Source of the DNA: an uncultured Bacillota bacterium
GTDB taxonomy: Bacteria; Bacillota_I; Bacilli_A; RF39; UBA660
Assembly (NCBI GenBank): GCA_947383065.1
Contig: CANDCB010000016.1
Location: forward strand, 1-10,298
Direction: 5' to 3'
Length of the DNA stretch: 10,298 nucleotides
Shown here: positions 1 to 5,781 of the stretch, in pieces
Layout of the letters: each line of letters starts with the position of its first letter
Numbering within the stretch: position 1 is the stretch's first letter
Made by a program: the position numbers and the translations under genes
The notes under the pieces: model-generated
The model's database searches: none
The model's input: only the letters and a program-made list of their open reading frames with translations
Told to the model about the DNA's origin: nothing

Positions 1-255
1 AATAACTGGATTAATTATAACTGTCTTTTCATCCCAGCCATCTTCATCTATTTTATCTAAATTAGTATTTCTAAGATATATTATTCTTTTATCTATTCCA
101 AGTTGGATAGCTGCCATTGCAAAAACTTCATGAGTTTTACAATATTCTTCTAATATTTTAACACTTGAACTTATATCATCTTGTCCAATTAGAACATCTT
201 TACTTACTTTTCTAAGCCACTCCAAATCTTTATCTATTGTCTTTGATTCCACCAT
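1..255 (-). CDS. def: Peptide deformylase-like protein, 5' part only
   Basis: Peptide deformylase is a metal-dependent hydrolase that removes the formyl group from the N-terminal methionine of new proteins. Only the first 85 codons lie in the window; the gene runs off the left edge. I translated it by hand from an ATG at 255, which is preceded by GAGGTG five to ten bases upstream. Around residues 46-55 the protein reads FAMAAIQLGIDKR, matching family motif I (GxGxAAxQ) followed by the usual hydrophobic strand (RIIYL). It then reads TVIINPVI at the edge, like the NPxI segment of deformylases. The glycines of motif I are replaced (F and M), so this may be a divergent or secondary paralogue. The later catalytic motifs EGCLS and HExDH lie outside the window, so activity cannot be judged. 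It has its own promoter and follows a terminator, so it is not part of the toxin locus. Confidence 0.75.
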   Translation of the reverse strand, partial: MVESKTIDKDLEWLRKVSKDVLIGQDDISSSVKILEEYCKTHEVFAMAAIQLGIDKRIIYLRNTNLDKIDEDGWDEKTVIINPVI

Positions 256-276
256 AATTCACCTCATCTTAAACGT

Positions 277-305
277 ATTTTAACACACTATTTTTTAAAT
301 AACAA
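277..305 (-). promoter_or_regulatory. Sigma-70/SigA-type promoter of the deformylase-like gene
   Basis: Read on the minus strand, TTGTTA (305-300) and TAAAAT (282-277) are separated by 17 bases, and TGTGT precedes the -10 box. The start codon is at 255, leaving a short leader that contains GAGGTG. It sits just after the terminator of the preceding gene, as expected for a separate transcription unit. Confidence 0.6.
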
Positions 306-319
306 ACAAGTTTATGAAT

Positions 320-346
320 AAAAAAGGTAAGAAACCAAATTCTTAC
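320..346 (-). terminator. Intrinsic terminator after the 384-residue gene
   Basis: On the minus strand a perfect 7-base-pair stem GTAAGAA / TTCTTAC with a 6-base loop is followed by C and then six T residues (325-320). It begins four bases after the stop codon of the gene at 351-1505. It separates that gene from the deformylase-like gene. Confidence 0.8.
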
Positions 347-350
347 ACGT

Positions 351-1505
351 TTAATAAAATACAACTTTTTGTGGAGGCTTTTTCATTAACTTACTCATAT
401 CTATTATTTTAGGACTTGTTGGTACTGCAAATTCATCAAAGTCTATATCTATATCTTCTACTTCTTTCATACTAGATGTATCCAAAAATCTAATAACTAT
501 ATTTTTCATATTATTATAATGACGTAAATCTTCATATGCCATTATAGATGTATCCATTTTTCTTACTTCGCCTAAAATTTCTTCTAATAATTCACTATCT
601 CCTACAAGTGATGAATCATAACGGAATACCAAAGACGTTATACCCAATTCTTCACTTATAAAATATAACATTTCATCTTCACTATAAGAACATTCATATT
701 CTACTGTTTCCATATATCTTTGAATATAATCAAATAACTTATGATACTTCATACTTTCTAATCTGCTATCATAAGTGCTCCATCTTCTTTTTAATAATTC
801 TATTTTAGATAAAGTATCTTGTAATACTGAAATATGTCCACTAACATATGAAGCTAACATAGAATCATAGCAACATATATATTCTATTAAATAACTTTTT
901 ATACTAGTACGTTCTAATTTTTCTAAACTACTAAATCTTTTATGGAAAAAATCTTCAAAACAATATTTTTCTGAATCTAATAAATTCTCTAGAAAAATTT
1001 TAGCAAAGAAATCAGTTACTACTTCACTTGAATTATAATCATCATATATAATAAAGAATCCTGTTTCACCCATCTTACGTAATAGTGCTGGATCTGTTTC
1101 TCTTAATTCTAGTTTAACGCATTCTATCCTTACTTCTTGTTTTTTCTCTAATACAAAAAGAAGTGTCTTAAATTCTAGATATTCATTATCTTCTTCTGAT
1201 AATACATCACATATTAATATGAGTATTTCTAAGATTTGCAACTCATCTTCCGCATTATCAATAAAAGTTCTAACAGCACTAGAAATAAACTTTTTATCAC
1301 TGTAAAATTTTTGAATTAAAAACTTAATAAATTGAAAATCTTTTTTTACTGTATCTGAACATAGATTATACATTTTCTTATCACTTGATACCTTCATTAC
1401 TTCTATTACAAATGATGGATCATTTTCCAACACATCAATATCATATCCATCTATTTCTTTTCCATGAATATAATCTAGTATCATTTTCATTGTATATTTT
1501 CCCAT
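351..1505 (-). CDS. Hypothetical protein, 384 residues, mostly helical
   Basis: I do not recognise this protein. The ATG at 1505 has a very strong, G-rich ribosome binding site (AGGGGGGAATT before ATG). No signal peptide or membrane segment is visible, so it should be cytosolic. Residues 28-70 have a pattern of repeated helices (NDPSFVIEVM, then DFQFIKFLIQKF and DKKFISSAVRTF) that loosely recalls helical-repeat proteins such as the DUF4116 type; this is only a resemblance. The rest is rich in E, D, L and I, with a C-terminal acidic stretch (EVEDIDIDFDEF) followed by a basic tail with KKPPQK. It lies 49 bases after the NTF2-like gene and ends in a terminator. Cysteine use and the less N/K-rich composition differ from the immunity-like genes upstream, which suggests resident chromosome rather than the cassette array. 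Confidence 0.6.
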   Translation of the reverse strand: MGKYTMKMILDYIHGKEIDGYDIDVLENDPSFVIEVMKVSSDKKMYNLCSDTVKKDFQFIKFLIQKFYSDKKFISSAVRTFIDNAEDELQILEILILICDVLSEEDNEYLEFKTLLFVLEKKQEVRIECVKLELRETDPALLRKMGETGFFIIYDDYNSSEVVTDFFAKIFLENLLDSEKYCFEDFFHKRFSSLEKLERTSIKSYLIEYICCYDSMLASYVSGHISVLQDTLSKIELLKRRWSTYDSRLESMKYHKLFDYIQRYMETVEYECSYSEDEMLYFISEELGITSLVFRYDSSLVGDSELLEEILGEVRKMDTSIMAYEDLRHYNNMKNIVIRFLDTSSMKEVEDIDIDFDEFAVPTSPKIIDMSKLMKKPPQKVVFY

Positions 1506-1554
1506 AATTCCCCCCTAGCAATAAAATACTATATTATTTAATTTATATATCTTA

Positions 1555-1953
1555 CTATTCGCCAGACCATACTTTGACTATTTTAGCATCTGATTTTCTT
1601 ATTGCAATACTAACACAATCACCCAATGTATTTTTCTTACCAAATGTAACTACCCAAAGTTCTTTTTCAATATCATAGAAAACAAAAATACTATTATATG
1701 TTCTTCCTGTTTCAGTTTTAAGTACCCTATCTAATACAATTTTTGCAATTTCAATAGCTGTTTCTTTATTTGGTACAAATTCACCTTCATAAACTCCTTC
1801 ATAATTTTCAAATACTAAGCTATTCATGATTCCTTCTTCATATGAAATATTCATGTTATCATTTTCTTTTCCACAATATAATAAAAATATAATTATTAGT
1901 AAAATAACTAAACTGCTAGCAAAAAATATAAAGTACTTAATTATTCTGACCAT
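1555..1953 (-). CDS. NTF2-fold immunity-like protein with N-terminal membrane anchor
   Basis: The 132-residue protein has one strong hydrophobic segment (about 5-26), then a soluble domain of about 90 residues. That domain fits the NTF2-fold immunity family (YbbC/YhhH-like, Imm-NTF2 type). It has an N-terminal VPNKETAIEIAKIVL helix (60-74), a central strand WVVTFG (100-105), GDCVSIAI (111-118) and a final strand AKIVKVWSG with a lysine/valine-rich end. These proteins neutralise toxin tips of polymorphic toxins. Here the domain would sit outside the membrane. No cysteine of a proper lipobox is present (LLYC lacks a small residue at -1), so it looks like a membrane anchor rather than a lipoprotein. 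It is the last gene of the immunity-like array and has its own extended -10 promoter. The ribosome binding site is odd: AGAGG lies about 27 bases upstream of ATG, and no other start is available because TGA closes the frame just upstream. Confidence 0.72.
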   Translation of the reverse strand: MVRIIKYFIFFASSLVILLIIIFLLYCGKENDNMNISYEEGIMNSLVFENYEGVYEGEFVPNKETAIEIAKIVLDRVLKTETGRTYNSIFVFYDIEKELWVVTFGKKNTLGDCVSIAIRKSDAKIVKVWSGE

Positions 1954-2013
1954 GTTTTATTTTCAAAATGAAAATCACATCCTCTCACTATGAAAAATGA
2001 AACTTCTATATTT

Positions 2014-2022
2014 ATTATATCA
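2014..2022 (-). promoter_or_regulatory. Extended -10 promoter before the NTF2-like gene
   Basis: The minus strand reads TGATATAAT, that is TG-N-TATAAT, an extended -10 element about 60 bases before the start codon at 1953. The -35 region is poor. The element lies in a direct repeat (TCTGATAT twice, about 2030-2016). The rest of the 211-base gap 1954-2164 shows only AT-rich sequence, with no gene or clear terminator. Confidence 0.45.
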
Positions 2023-2164
2023 GATATATCAGACTTCTTTTCACTATAAAAAACAAAATAATAAATAATTTCGCTATTATAATAATGAAAATTCTAAGAA
2101 ATATCAATTATTAAAAATCATTCTAATTCATATTTTTGAAATAACAATAAGTATAATTAGGACT

Positions 2165-2593
2165 TCATAAGGAATCTTTTTTAATATCTTTTTTTATTTT
2201 ATTCACAAAAATATCATATATCTCTCCATCTTCAGGATACCAATGACTAAAAGACCAATTCAATATATTTATTTTTTTATTATCCTTTGTTCTAATGCTA
2301 ATAAATTGATTTAACCCACAACAATCTATAATTGGTACTAATGAAAAAGAAAATTTTAATTTTATATTATCAATTTCATCAAATTTAACAATATTTTTTC
2401 GAGCATAATCTATATAAAAATTTTCAGTTAACATATATTTTCTTCGCGTTTTCAAATCAATAATCTCGTCTTCTTGAAAACCTTCTATAGTTACTTTCAA
2501 TTTATTTTCACCAACTGTTAAAGATTCTTTTGGTTTATTTTCACATCCTAATACAGAAACTAATACAGCCATTATTAATATTATTTTCTTCAT
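2165..2593 (-). CDS. Chimeric lipoprotein carrying a copy of the cognate-immunity C-terminal domain
   Basis: The 142-residue product begins with a lipoprotein signal peptide: KK, a hydrophobic run, and lipobox VLGC with the lipidated cysteine at residue 17. Residues 18-48 are a short linker. From about residue 49 to 135 it is identical over 87 residues to the C-terminal domain of the membrane protein at 5782-6339. That domain looks like a small beta-rich PH-like domain (motifs FYIDYARKN, CCGLNQFISIRTKDN, WYPEDGEIYDIF). The end differs: here IKKDIKKDSL, there only IKKG. In the membrane protein this domain should face the cytoplasm, but here it would be exported and tethered outside. The start has AAAAGGA nine bases upstream, and the gene follows 2624-3349 by 30 bases, so the two probably share a transcript. 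It could be a functional hybrid or an accidental fusion. The fused reading frame is intact. Confidence 0.75.
   Translation of the reverse strand: MKKIILIMAVLVSVLGCENKPKESLTVGENKLKVTIEGFQEDEIIDLKTRRKYMLTENFYIDYARKNIVKFDEIDNIKLKFSFSLVPIIDCCGLNQFISIRTKDNKKINILNWSFSHWYPEDGEIYDIFVNKIKKDIKKDSL
2191..2449 (-). repeat. Copy 1 of a 259-base direct repeat (immunity domain)
   Basis: Aligned to 5790-6048 at a constant offset of 3599 bases, with mismatches only at 2201, 2204, 2222 and 2399 and no gaps. All four differences are in third codon positions and silent (AAT/AAC, GTG/GTT, GAG/GAA, CGA/CGG). Similarity stops abruptly at 2450 on one side and fades near 2190 on the other. Confidence 0.95.
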
Positions 2594-2623
2594 TTACACC
2601 AATCCTTTTTATAAAAAACAAAA

Positions 2624-3349
2624 CTATATTATTTTATTACTTTTAAATTTATTTCTAATCTTTTTACGTGCTTGAGAATAATAAACAACCTTTGAATATG
2701 AATCACTATTAAAACCAGCTAAATATAATTTATTAGCTTTTTTATTAATCACTATAGGAATAGAAAAACATTTTATACACTCACCTTTATACATAACAGT
2801 AGAAAGGACTTCTGAATTTAAATAATGTAATAAACCTTCATCTACCTCATCACTAATGATTAATAAATCAAATCTATCAGTAAAAAATTGATTAATAATA
2901 TTAAACTTAGGTATATTTTCTTTATATTCATTTTTTATTCTTTCAATCAAATCAATAACATTTAAAGTTAATTTAGAAGCTTCTATTACAACTAATATTT
3001 TATTTTTTACAAAAAAATCCAAACCACTCACTTTCAAGTATTTTTTTACACTTACATTTATAAAATCATCAGTCATTTCTTCATAAAGTAAATATCTATC
3101 TTTTATATTTTCTAAAAAACTATCAATATCTGAATTTTTTAAGTTATAAACTTCAATTTCGGTATTAAAGCATTTCATTATATTTTCATCAGGATATATC
3201 TTTTTACAAATAACTAAGAAAAAAACTCCTATAATAGTTAAAACTTCACCAGTAAATAAATCATTATATATAGAATAACATAGAAAAACAATAATAAATA
3301 TATACATAATAATTAAAATCACTTTTCTTTGCTTATTATTTAATTTCAT
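2624..3349 (-). CDS. Two-helix membrane protein, putative orphan immunity protein
   Basis: I do not recognise the family. The 241-residue protein starts at ATG 3349 with AGAGG six to seven bases upstream. Residues 9-27 and 33-49 are two hydrophobic segments separated by a short loop (YNDLFTGE). The remaining 190 residues are hydrophilic, alternating strands and helices, and end in a lysine/arginine-rich tail (ARKKIRNKFKSNK), so the soluble part is probably cytoplasmic. The layout (two helices plus cytosolic domain) is the same as that of the cognate immunity candidate at 5782-6339, but the sequence is different. It is transcribed from a promoter lying in the RHS scar just upstream and is followed closely by the chimeric lipoprotein. 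An immunity role is inferred only from position and architecture. Confidence 0.6.
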   Translation of the reverse strand: MKLNNKQRKVILIIMYIFIIVFLCYSIYNDLFTGEVLTIIGVFFLVICKKIYPDENIMKCFNTEIEVYNLKNSDIDSFLENIKDRYLLYEEMTDDFINVSVKKYLKVSGLDFFVKNKILVVIEASKLTLNVIDLIERIKNEYKENIPKFNIINQFFTDRFDLLIISDEVDEGLLHYLNSEVLSTVMYKGECIKCFSIPIVINKKANKLYLAGFNSDSYSKVVYYSQARKKIRNKFKSNKII

Positions 3350-3375
3350 TAAAAACCTCTTTAATATTTAACTAT

Positions 3376-3425
3376 ACCCACTACCATTATAAATAGTATA
3401 GCACATCACCATTTCTATCTTCAAA
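3376..3425 (-). pseudogene. Scar of an RHS core gene (50 bases)
   Basis: This intergenic stretch matches 7246-7297 inside the RHS gene on the same strand. The first 24 bases are identical (from TTTGAAGATAG on). Over the whole stretch 48 of 50 aligned bases agree, with one 2-base deletion that destroys the frame. In the intact gene the segment encodes FEDRNGDVIYYIYNGSE. Flanking sequence is not clearly RHS-like. It marks where an older RHS gene, or a displaced 3' end of one, once lay. Confidence 0.85.
3395..3424 (-). promoter_or_regulatory. Possible promoter for the 2624-3349 operon
   Basis: On the minus strand TTGAAG (3424-3419) is followed after 18 bases by TATACT (3400-3395), and a second -10-like TATAAT lies at 3391-3386. 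It sits directly after a terminator and 45 bases before the start codon at 3349. Both boxes are within the RHS scar. The 2-base deletion and the G-to-T-type changes relative to the RHS gene do not create the boxes, so use as a promoter would be a lucky reuse of coding DNA. Confidence 0.4.
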
Positions 3426-3426
3426 C

Positions 3427-3452
3427 AAAAAGGCATAAACAATTATACCTTT
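3427..3452 (-). terminator. Intrinsic terminator after the DUF3997-like gene
   Basis: The minus strand reads AAAGGTATAA, loop TTGT, then TTATGCCTTT followed by two more T. This gives a 10-base-pair stem with one G-U pair and a run of five T. It begins seven bases after the stop codon of 3459-3872 and directly precedes the RHS scar. Confidence 0.7.
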
Positions 3453-3458
3453 CTCTTA

Positions 3459-3872
3459 TTACGTTGTAGTTTTTTTCATCTTTATTGAACTACAATCATA
3501 TTGATTAAATTCCTCTAAAGATAATGGCCCAATTAACTTTTCTTCATAAAGATCAATTATATAATAATTAACCTTTGTTTTATCTGGAACTTTATACCCA
3601 CTAAAATCATCTCTATACTTCAAACCATATTGCATTGCAACAATATATTTATCATTCCAACCTATTTTATAAACAAAAGGTTTAATCCCAAATTTCCCCC
3701 CTAGTGATACCATATATCTTGATGTTTGGGATAAATGTATATCATCAGTTATATAGAATTCTACTTCTCCATCAAAATTAATATGTCCAATACTCAAATA
3801 AATTACAATAGTTAAATACACTAACATATAGACTAAAACAATAATCAATAAAAATCGCAATATATTTTTCAC
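3459..3872 (-). CDS. DUF3997-like membrane-anchored protein, putative orphan immunity protein
   Basis: I chose the GTG at 3872, which lies eight bases after AGGAG; a TTG one codon earlier is possible but too close. The 137-residue product has one hydrophobic segment (5-28) and then an extracytoplasmic domain. Two blocks resemble DUF3997: IGWNDKYIVAMQ (70-81) and YYIID (103-107) followed by GPLSLEEF (115-122). In that family they recur as a 'gWd.kfIiakq' block and a 'YyIID....GPl..eeF' block. DUF3997 proteins are small secreted or lipid-anchored proteins of Gram-positive bacteria with no known biochemical activity. The position among immunity-like genes suggests, but does not prove, an immunity role. 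It ends in a terminator and so closes one transcription unit. The tail KMKKTTT is basic and probably disordered. Confidence 0.65.
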   Translation of the reverse strand: MKNILRFLLIIVLVYMLVYLTIVIYLSIGHINFDGEVEFYITDDIHLSQTSRYMVSLGGKFGIKPFVYKIGWNDKYIVAMQYGLKYRDDFSGYKVPDKTKVNYYIIDLYEEKLIGPLSLEEFNQYDCSSIKMKKTTT

Positions 3873-3928
3873 CAAAACAACTCCTAATTACTACATTGAA
3901 CATAAAATCCATACATAATTTCAATAGA

Positions 3929-3958
3929 TCTATAATTCCTAATACCAATAATTAACAA
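3929..3958 (-). promoter_or_regulatory. Weak candidate promoter of the DUF3997-like gene
   Basis: On the minus strand TTGTTA (3958-3953) and TATAGA (3934-3929) are 18 bases apart, about 55 bases before the GTG at 3872. In such AT-rich DNA this match is easily met by chance. The rest of the 151-base gap holds no convincing gene. Confidence 0.3.
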
Positions 3959-4023
3959 TCTTTTAATATATTTAAAATTTTCAATTAATATAAATAAGTT
4001 CAAAAATTTTTTTACCTAAATAA

Positions 4024-4602
4024 TTATAATATATCCACTTTTTTATCTATAACAAAACCATCTTTATTGTATTCAAATATAATTATATACCCATCTTTTG
4101 TATGATGACGTGAAAAACGACTACCTTTAAAAGATGTATGCATAGGAGCCCACTCTGCTTTTCCAAAATCTAACAACAAAATACTATTTTTTTTGGTCTT
4201 GTATATTTCAACAAAGTCAAATTTCTTTTTTTCTTTTGACATTACAGAAAAATAATCGTATAACTTTTCTCCTTTTACATCAAAATATAAAATTAAAAAT
4301 TTATTTTTACTTTTATAAATTACTTTATAGTAAGAATTAGGGCGAGAATCATCAAACCTTATACATTCTATTCGATACTTTTTATCCATTTCTTCCAAAT
4401 TCAAATCTGCTGATCTAATCTGAGACAACTCTCTATTAGAATACTCTATAGTTATAATATCACTTAAATTTTCTTCAGAAACCAGATTTGTTATTTCAGC
4501 CAGATTCCTAGATTCATATTTAACTGCTTCCATTCTTTTTTCACGACATCCAGTAATAAAACATAAAACAAATATCGTACATATTAGATATAACTTTTTC
4601 AT
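4024..4602 (-). CDS. Lipoprotein, putative orphan immunity protein
   Basis: I do not recognise the family. The 192-residue protein starts at ATG 4602, with GGAG eight bases upstream. It has a classical lipoprotein signal: KK, hydrophobic residues 4-15, and lipobox ITGC with cysteine 19. The mature part is hydrophilic and rich in K, E, D, Y and F, with predicted strands such as YYKVIYKSKNKFLILYFDVKG and a basic patch (FKGSRFSRHH) before the last two strands. No enzyme motif is visible. Lipoproteins near polymorphic toxins often protect against tips that act on the cell surface or in the wall space; that is inference from the neighbourhood. It stands alone, with 153 bases before it and 151 after it, so it may be a separate remnant cassette. 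Confidence 0.65.
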   Translation of the reverse strand: MKKLYLICTIFVLCFITGCREKRMEAVKYESRNLAEITNLVSEENLSDIITIEYSNRELSQIRSADLNLEEMDKKYRIECIRFDDSRPNSYYKVIYKSKNKFLILYFDVKGEKLYDYFSVMSKEKKKFDFVEIYKTKKNSILLLDFGKAEWAPMHTSFKGSRFSRHHTKDGYIIIFEYNKDGFVIDKKVDIL

Positions 4603-4629
4603 AAACAGTACTCCATTTCATCTAATTTT

Positions 4630-4716
4630 TTAATTTGATATAGCATAATCATAAGTTCTTATTGCTGAGTTATTCCCATAATAAACATATTTTTCTAATA
4701 AAAAATCTTTAAATAA
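4630..4716 (-). other. Short open frame, possible 3' remnant of a lost gene
   Basis: After an in-frame TAG the minus strand encodes 28 residues, ending YYGNNSAIRTYDYAISN before TAA. It has no start codon or ribosome binding site. The residue pattern is less random than the surrounding AT-rich DNA, and it lies between two immunity-like genes where a decayed tip would be expected. It may equally be chance. Confidence 0.2.
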
Positions 4717-4755
4717 CTAATTAATACCCACGAATTACTATTATCGACGAACTTT

Positions 4756-5241
4756 TTAATATTTACTATTAAAATATTTATTAATTTCTTCTTCAATAGT
4801 TTTCTTCATATATGGTAAGAAACAAATATGAACCTCTCCAATATCTGTACACCATAAATAGTAAGGAAAAATTATATTTTTATCAGGGAAAACATCTATA
4901 TTATAATCGTAAGGAAGATTAAAAATTGTAAAAAAACGACTATTCTGAAAAACATATTTTAAATCTAAATCTTCTAATGAAATAATAAATTTTTGAAATC
5001 CTTTTGTTGTAATATCTTTCTTATGATATTTAATTTTCATTTTCCCAAAAGTATTCATTTTTAAATAAAAATAATTCGAGTTTCCAAATATTCTATTTAA
5101 ATTTTGTATTAAACTTTTTAATTTATTTATTTCCTTATCAATAACTTCAACAGGAAATTCAAACTCATAAATTTTTAAATCTTCTAATATAACACACTCA
5201 TATTTATCCTTTTTCTTAAAAATATTTTCAATAAGTTTCAA
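4756..5241 (-). CDS. Small cytosolic protein, putative immunity partner of the orphan tip
   Basis: I do not recognise the family. The start is TTG at 5241, fixed by AGGTGAG five bases upstream. The 161-residue protein has no signal peptide or membrane helix. It begins with a basic helix (IENIFKKKDK), followed by strand-like and helix-like segments, and is rich in F, Y, I and K. A block near 118-145 (VFPDKNIIFPYYLWC, then GEVHICFLPY) is the most distinctive part. It begins 22 bases after the stop codon of the orphan toxin-tip-like ORF, the usual arrangement of a toxin tip and its immunity gene. If so, its target would act in the cytoplasm, fitting a nuclease-like or other cytosolic tip. No terminator is visible after it. 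Confidence 0.62.
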   Translation of the reverse strand: MKLIENIFKKKDKYECVILEDLKIYEFEFPVEVIDKEINKLKSLIQNLNRIFGNSNYFYLKMNTFGKMKIKYHKKDITTKGFQKFIISLEDLDLKYVFQNSRFFTIFNLPYDYNIDVFPDKNIIFPYYLWCTDIGEVHICFLPYMKKTIEEEINKYFNSKY

Positions 5242-5263
5242 ATATACTCACCTATTCTTTCAA

Positions 5264-5719
5264 CTATTTAAAGAAATTAAAAATTCTACTGACTACTCCA
5301 AAAATAACACCACATGCTTTTTTATAAGCTTCAGTATCCTCCCTACCAATACCATGTGTTTGGGTTTTATAATGCAAATGTGCTCCGTTCTTTTTATCAT
5401 AGTCAATCCTGAATTTAGAATTACCATTTTTATCAGAAATATTTATAAGTGTACCTCCTCTTTCATCACCATATAATAAAGTTGCAATACCATATCTGTC
5501 TTTTTTAGTTTTACCAATTTTAATTCCTTTACCTCTAATTAAAGATGCTGAACTTATGCTAGACGAAACACTCTCTACTAAATAACCACCAGCAAATCCT
5601 TCATTATATATAGTATAACACAATATTATTTCCATCTTTTTAATATAAATTAATCTATCATTAATGCAATCAAACATTTCAATTTTATCTTCATATTTCA
5701 AATTCTCTATTAACAACAC
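5264..5719 (-). CDS. Orphan toxin-tip-like ORF (displaced RHS C-terminus)
   Basis: The 151-codon frame opens with GTG directly after an in-frame TAG. AGGTG overlaps that start, so there is no usable ribosome binding site there, and the true start, if any, is unclear. Residues 42-125 look like a secreted toxin tip: a small-residue and glycine-rich run (GGYLVESVSSSISSASLIRG), GIKIGKTKKDRYG, a GDERGGTLINIS turn, and FRIDYDKKNGAHLHY followed by H122. The FRxDxDxxxGxHxHY block with H114, H116 and H122 recalls the cores of several bacterial polymorphic toxin C-termini, in which such histidines may be catalytic; I cannot assign the family. The C-terminus is hydrophobic. The likely immunity gene follows 22 bases later. 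The simplest reading is a tip displaced from its RHS core when the present tip was installed, now probably silent. Confidence 0.55.
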   Translation of the reverse strand: MLLIENLKYEDKIEMFDCINDRLIYIKKMEIILCYTIYNEGFAGGYLVESVSSSISSASLIRGKGIKIGKTKKDRYGIATLLYGDERGGTLINISDKNGNSKFRIDYDKKNGAHLHYKTQTHGIGREDTEAYKKACGVIFGVVSRIFNFFK

Positions 5720-5781
5720 CTAATTTAACTTTTCTATAGAGTATTTATCTTCTTAATATTATTAATCATGAGAACCTTTCT

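Noticed and set aside
2094..2164. Terminator after the chimeric lipoprotein
   Set aside because: Only imperfect AT-rich pairings are present, without a GC-containing stem followed by a T run.
3890..4012. Open minus-strand frame of about 40 codons in the gap before the DUF3997-like gene
   Set aside because: It follows an in-frame TAG, has no good start or ribosome binding site, and is AT-rich low-complexity sequence.
5734..5769. 11-codon ORF with a strong ribosome binding site
   Set aside because: Too short to call a gene; kept only as an observation on the orphan tip's missing start.
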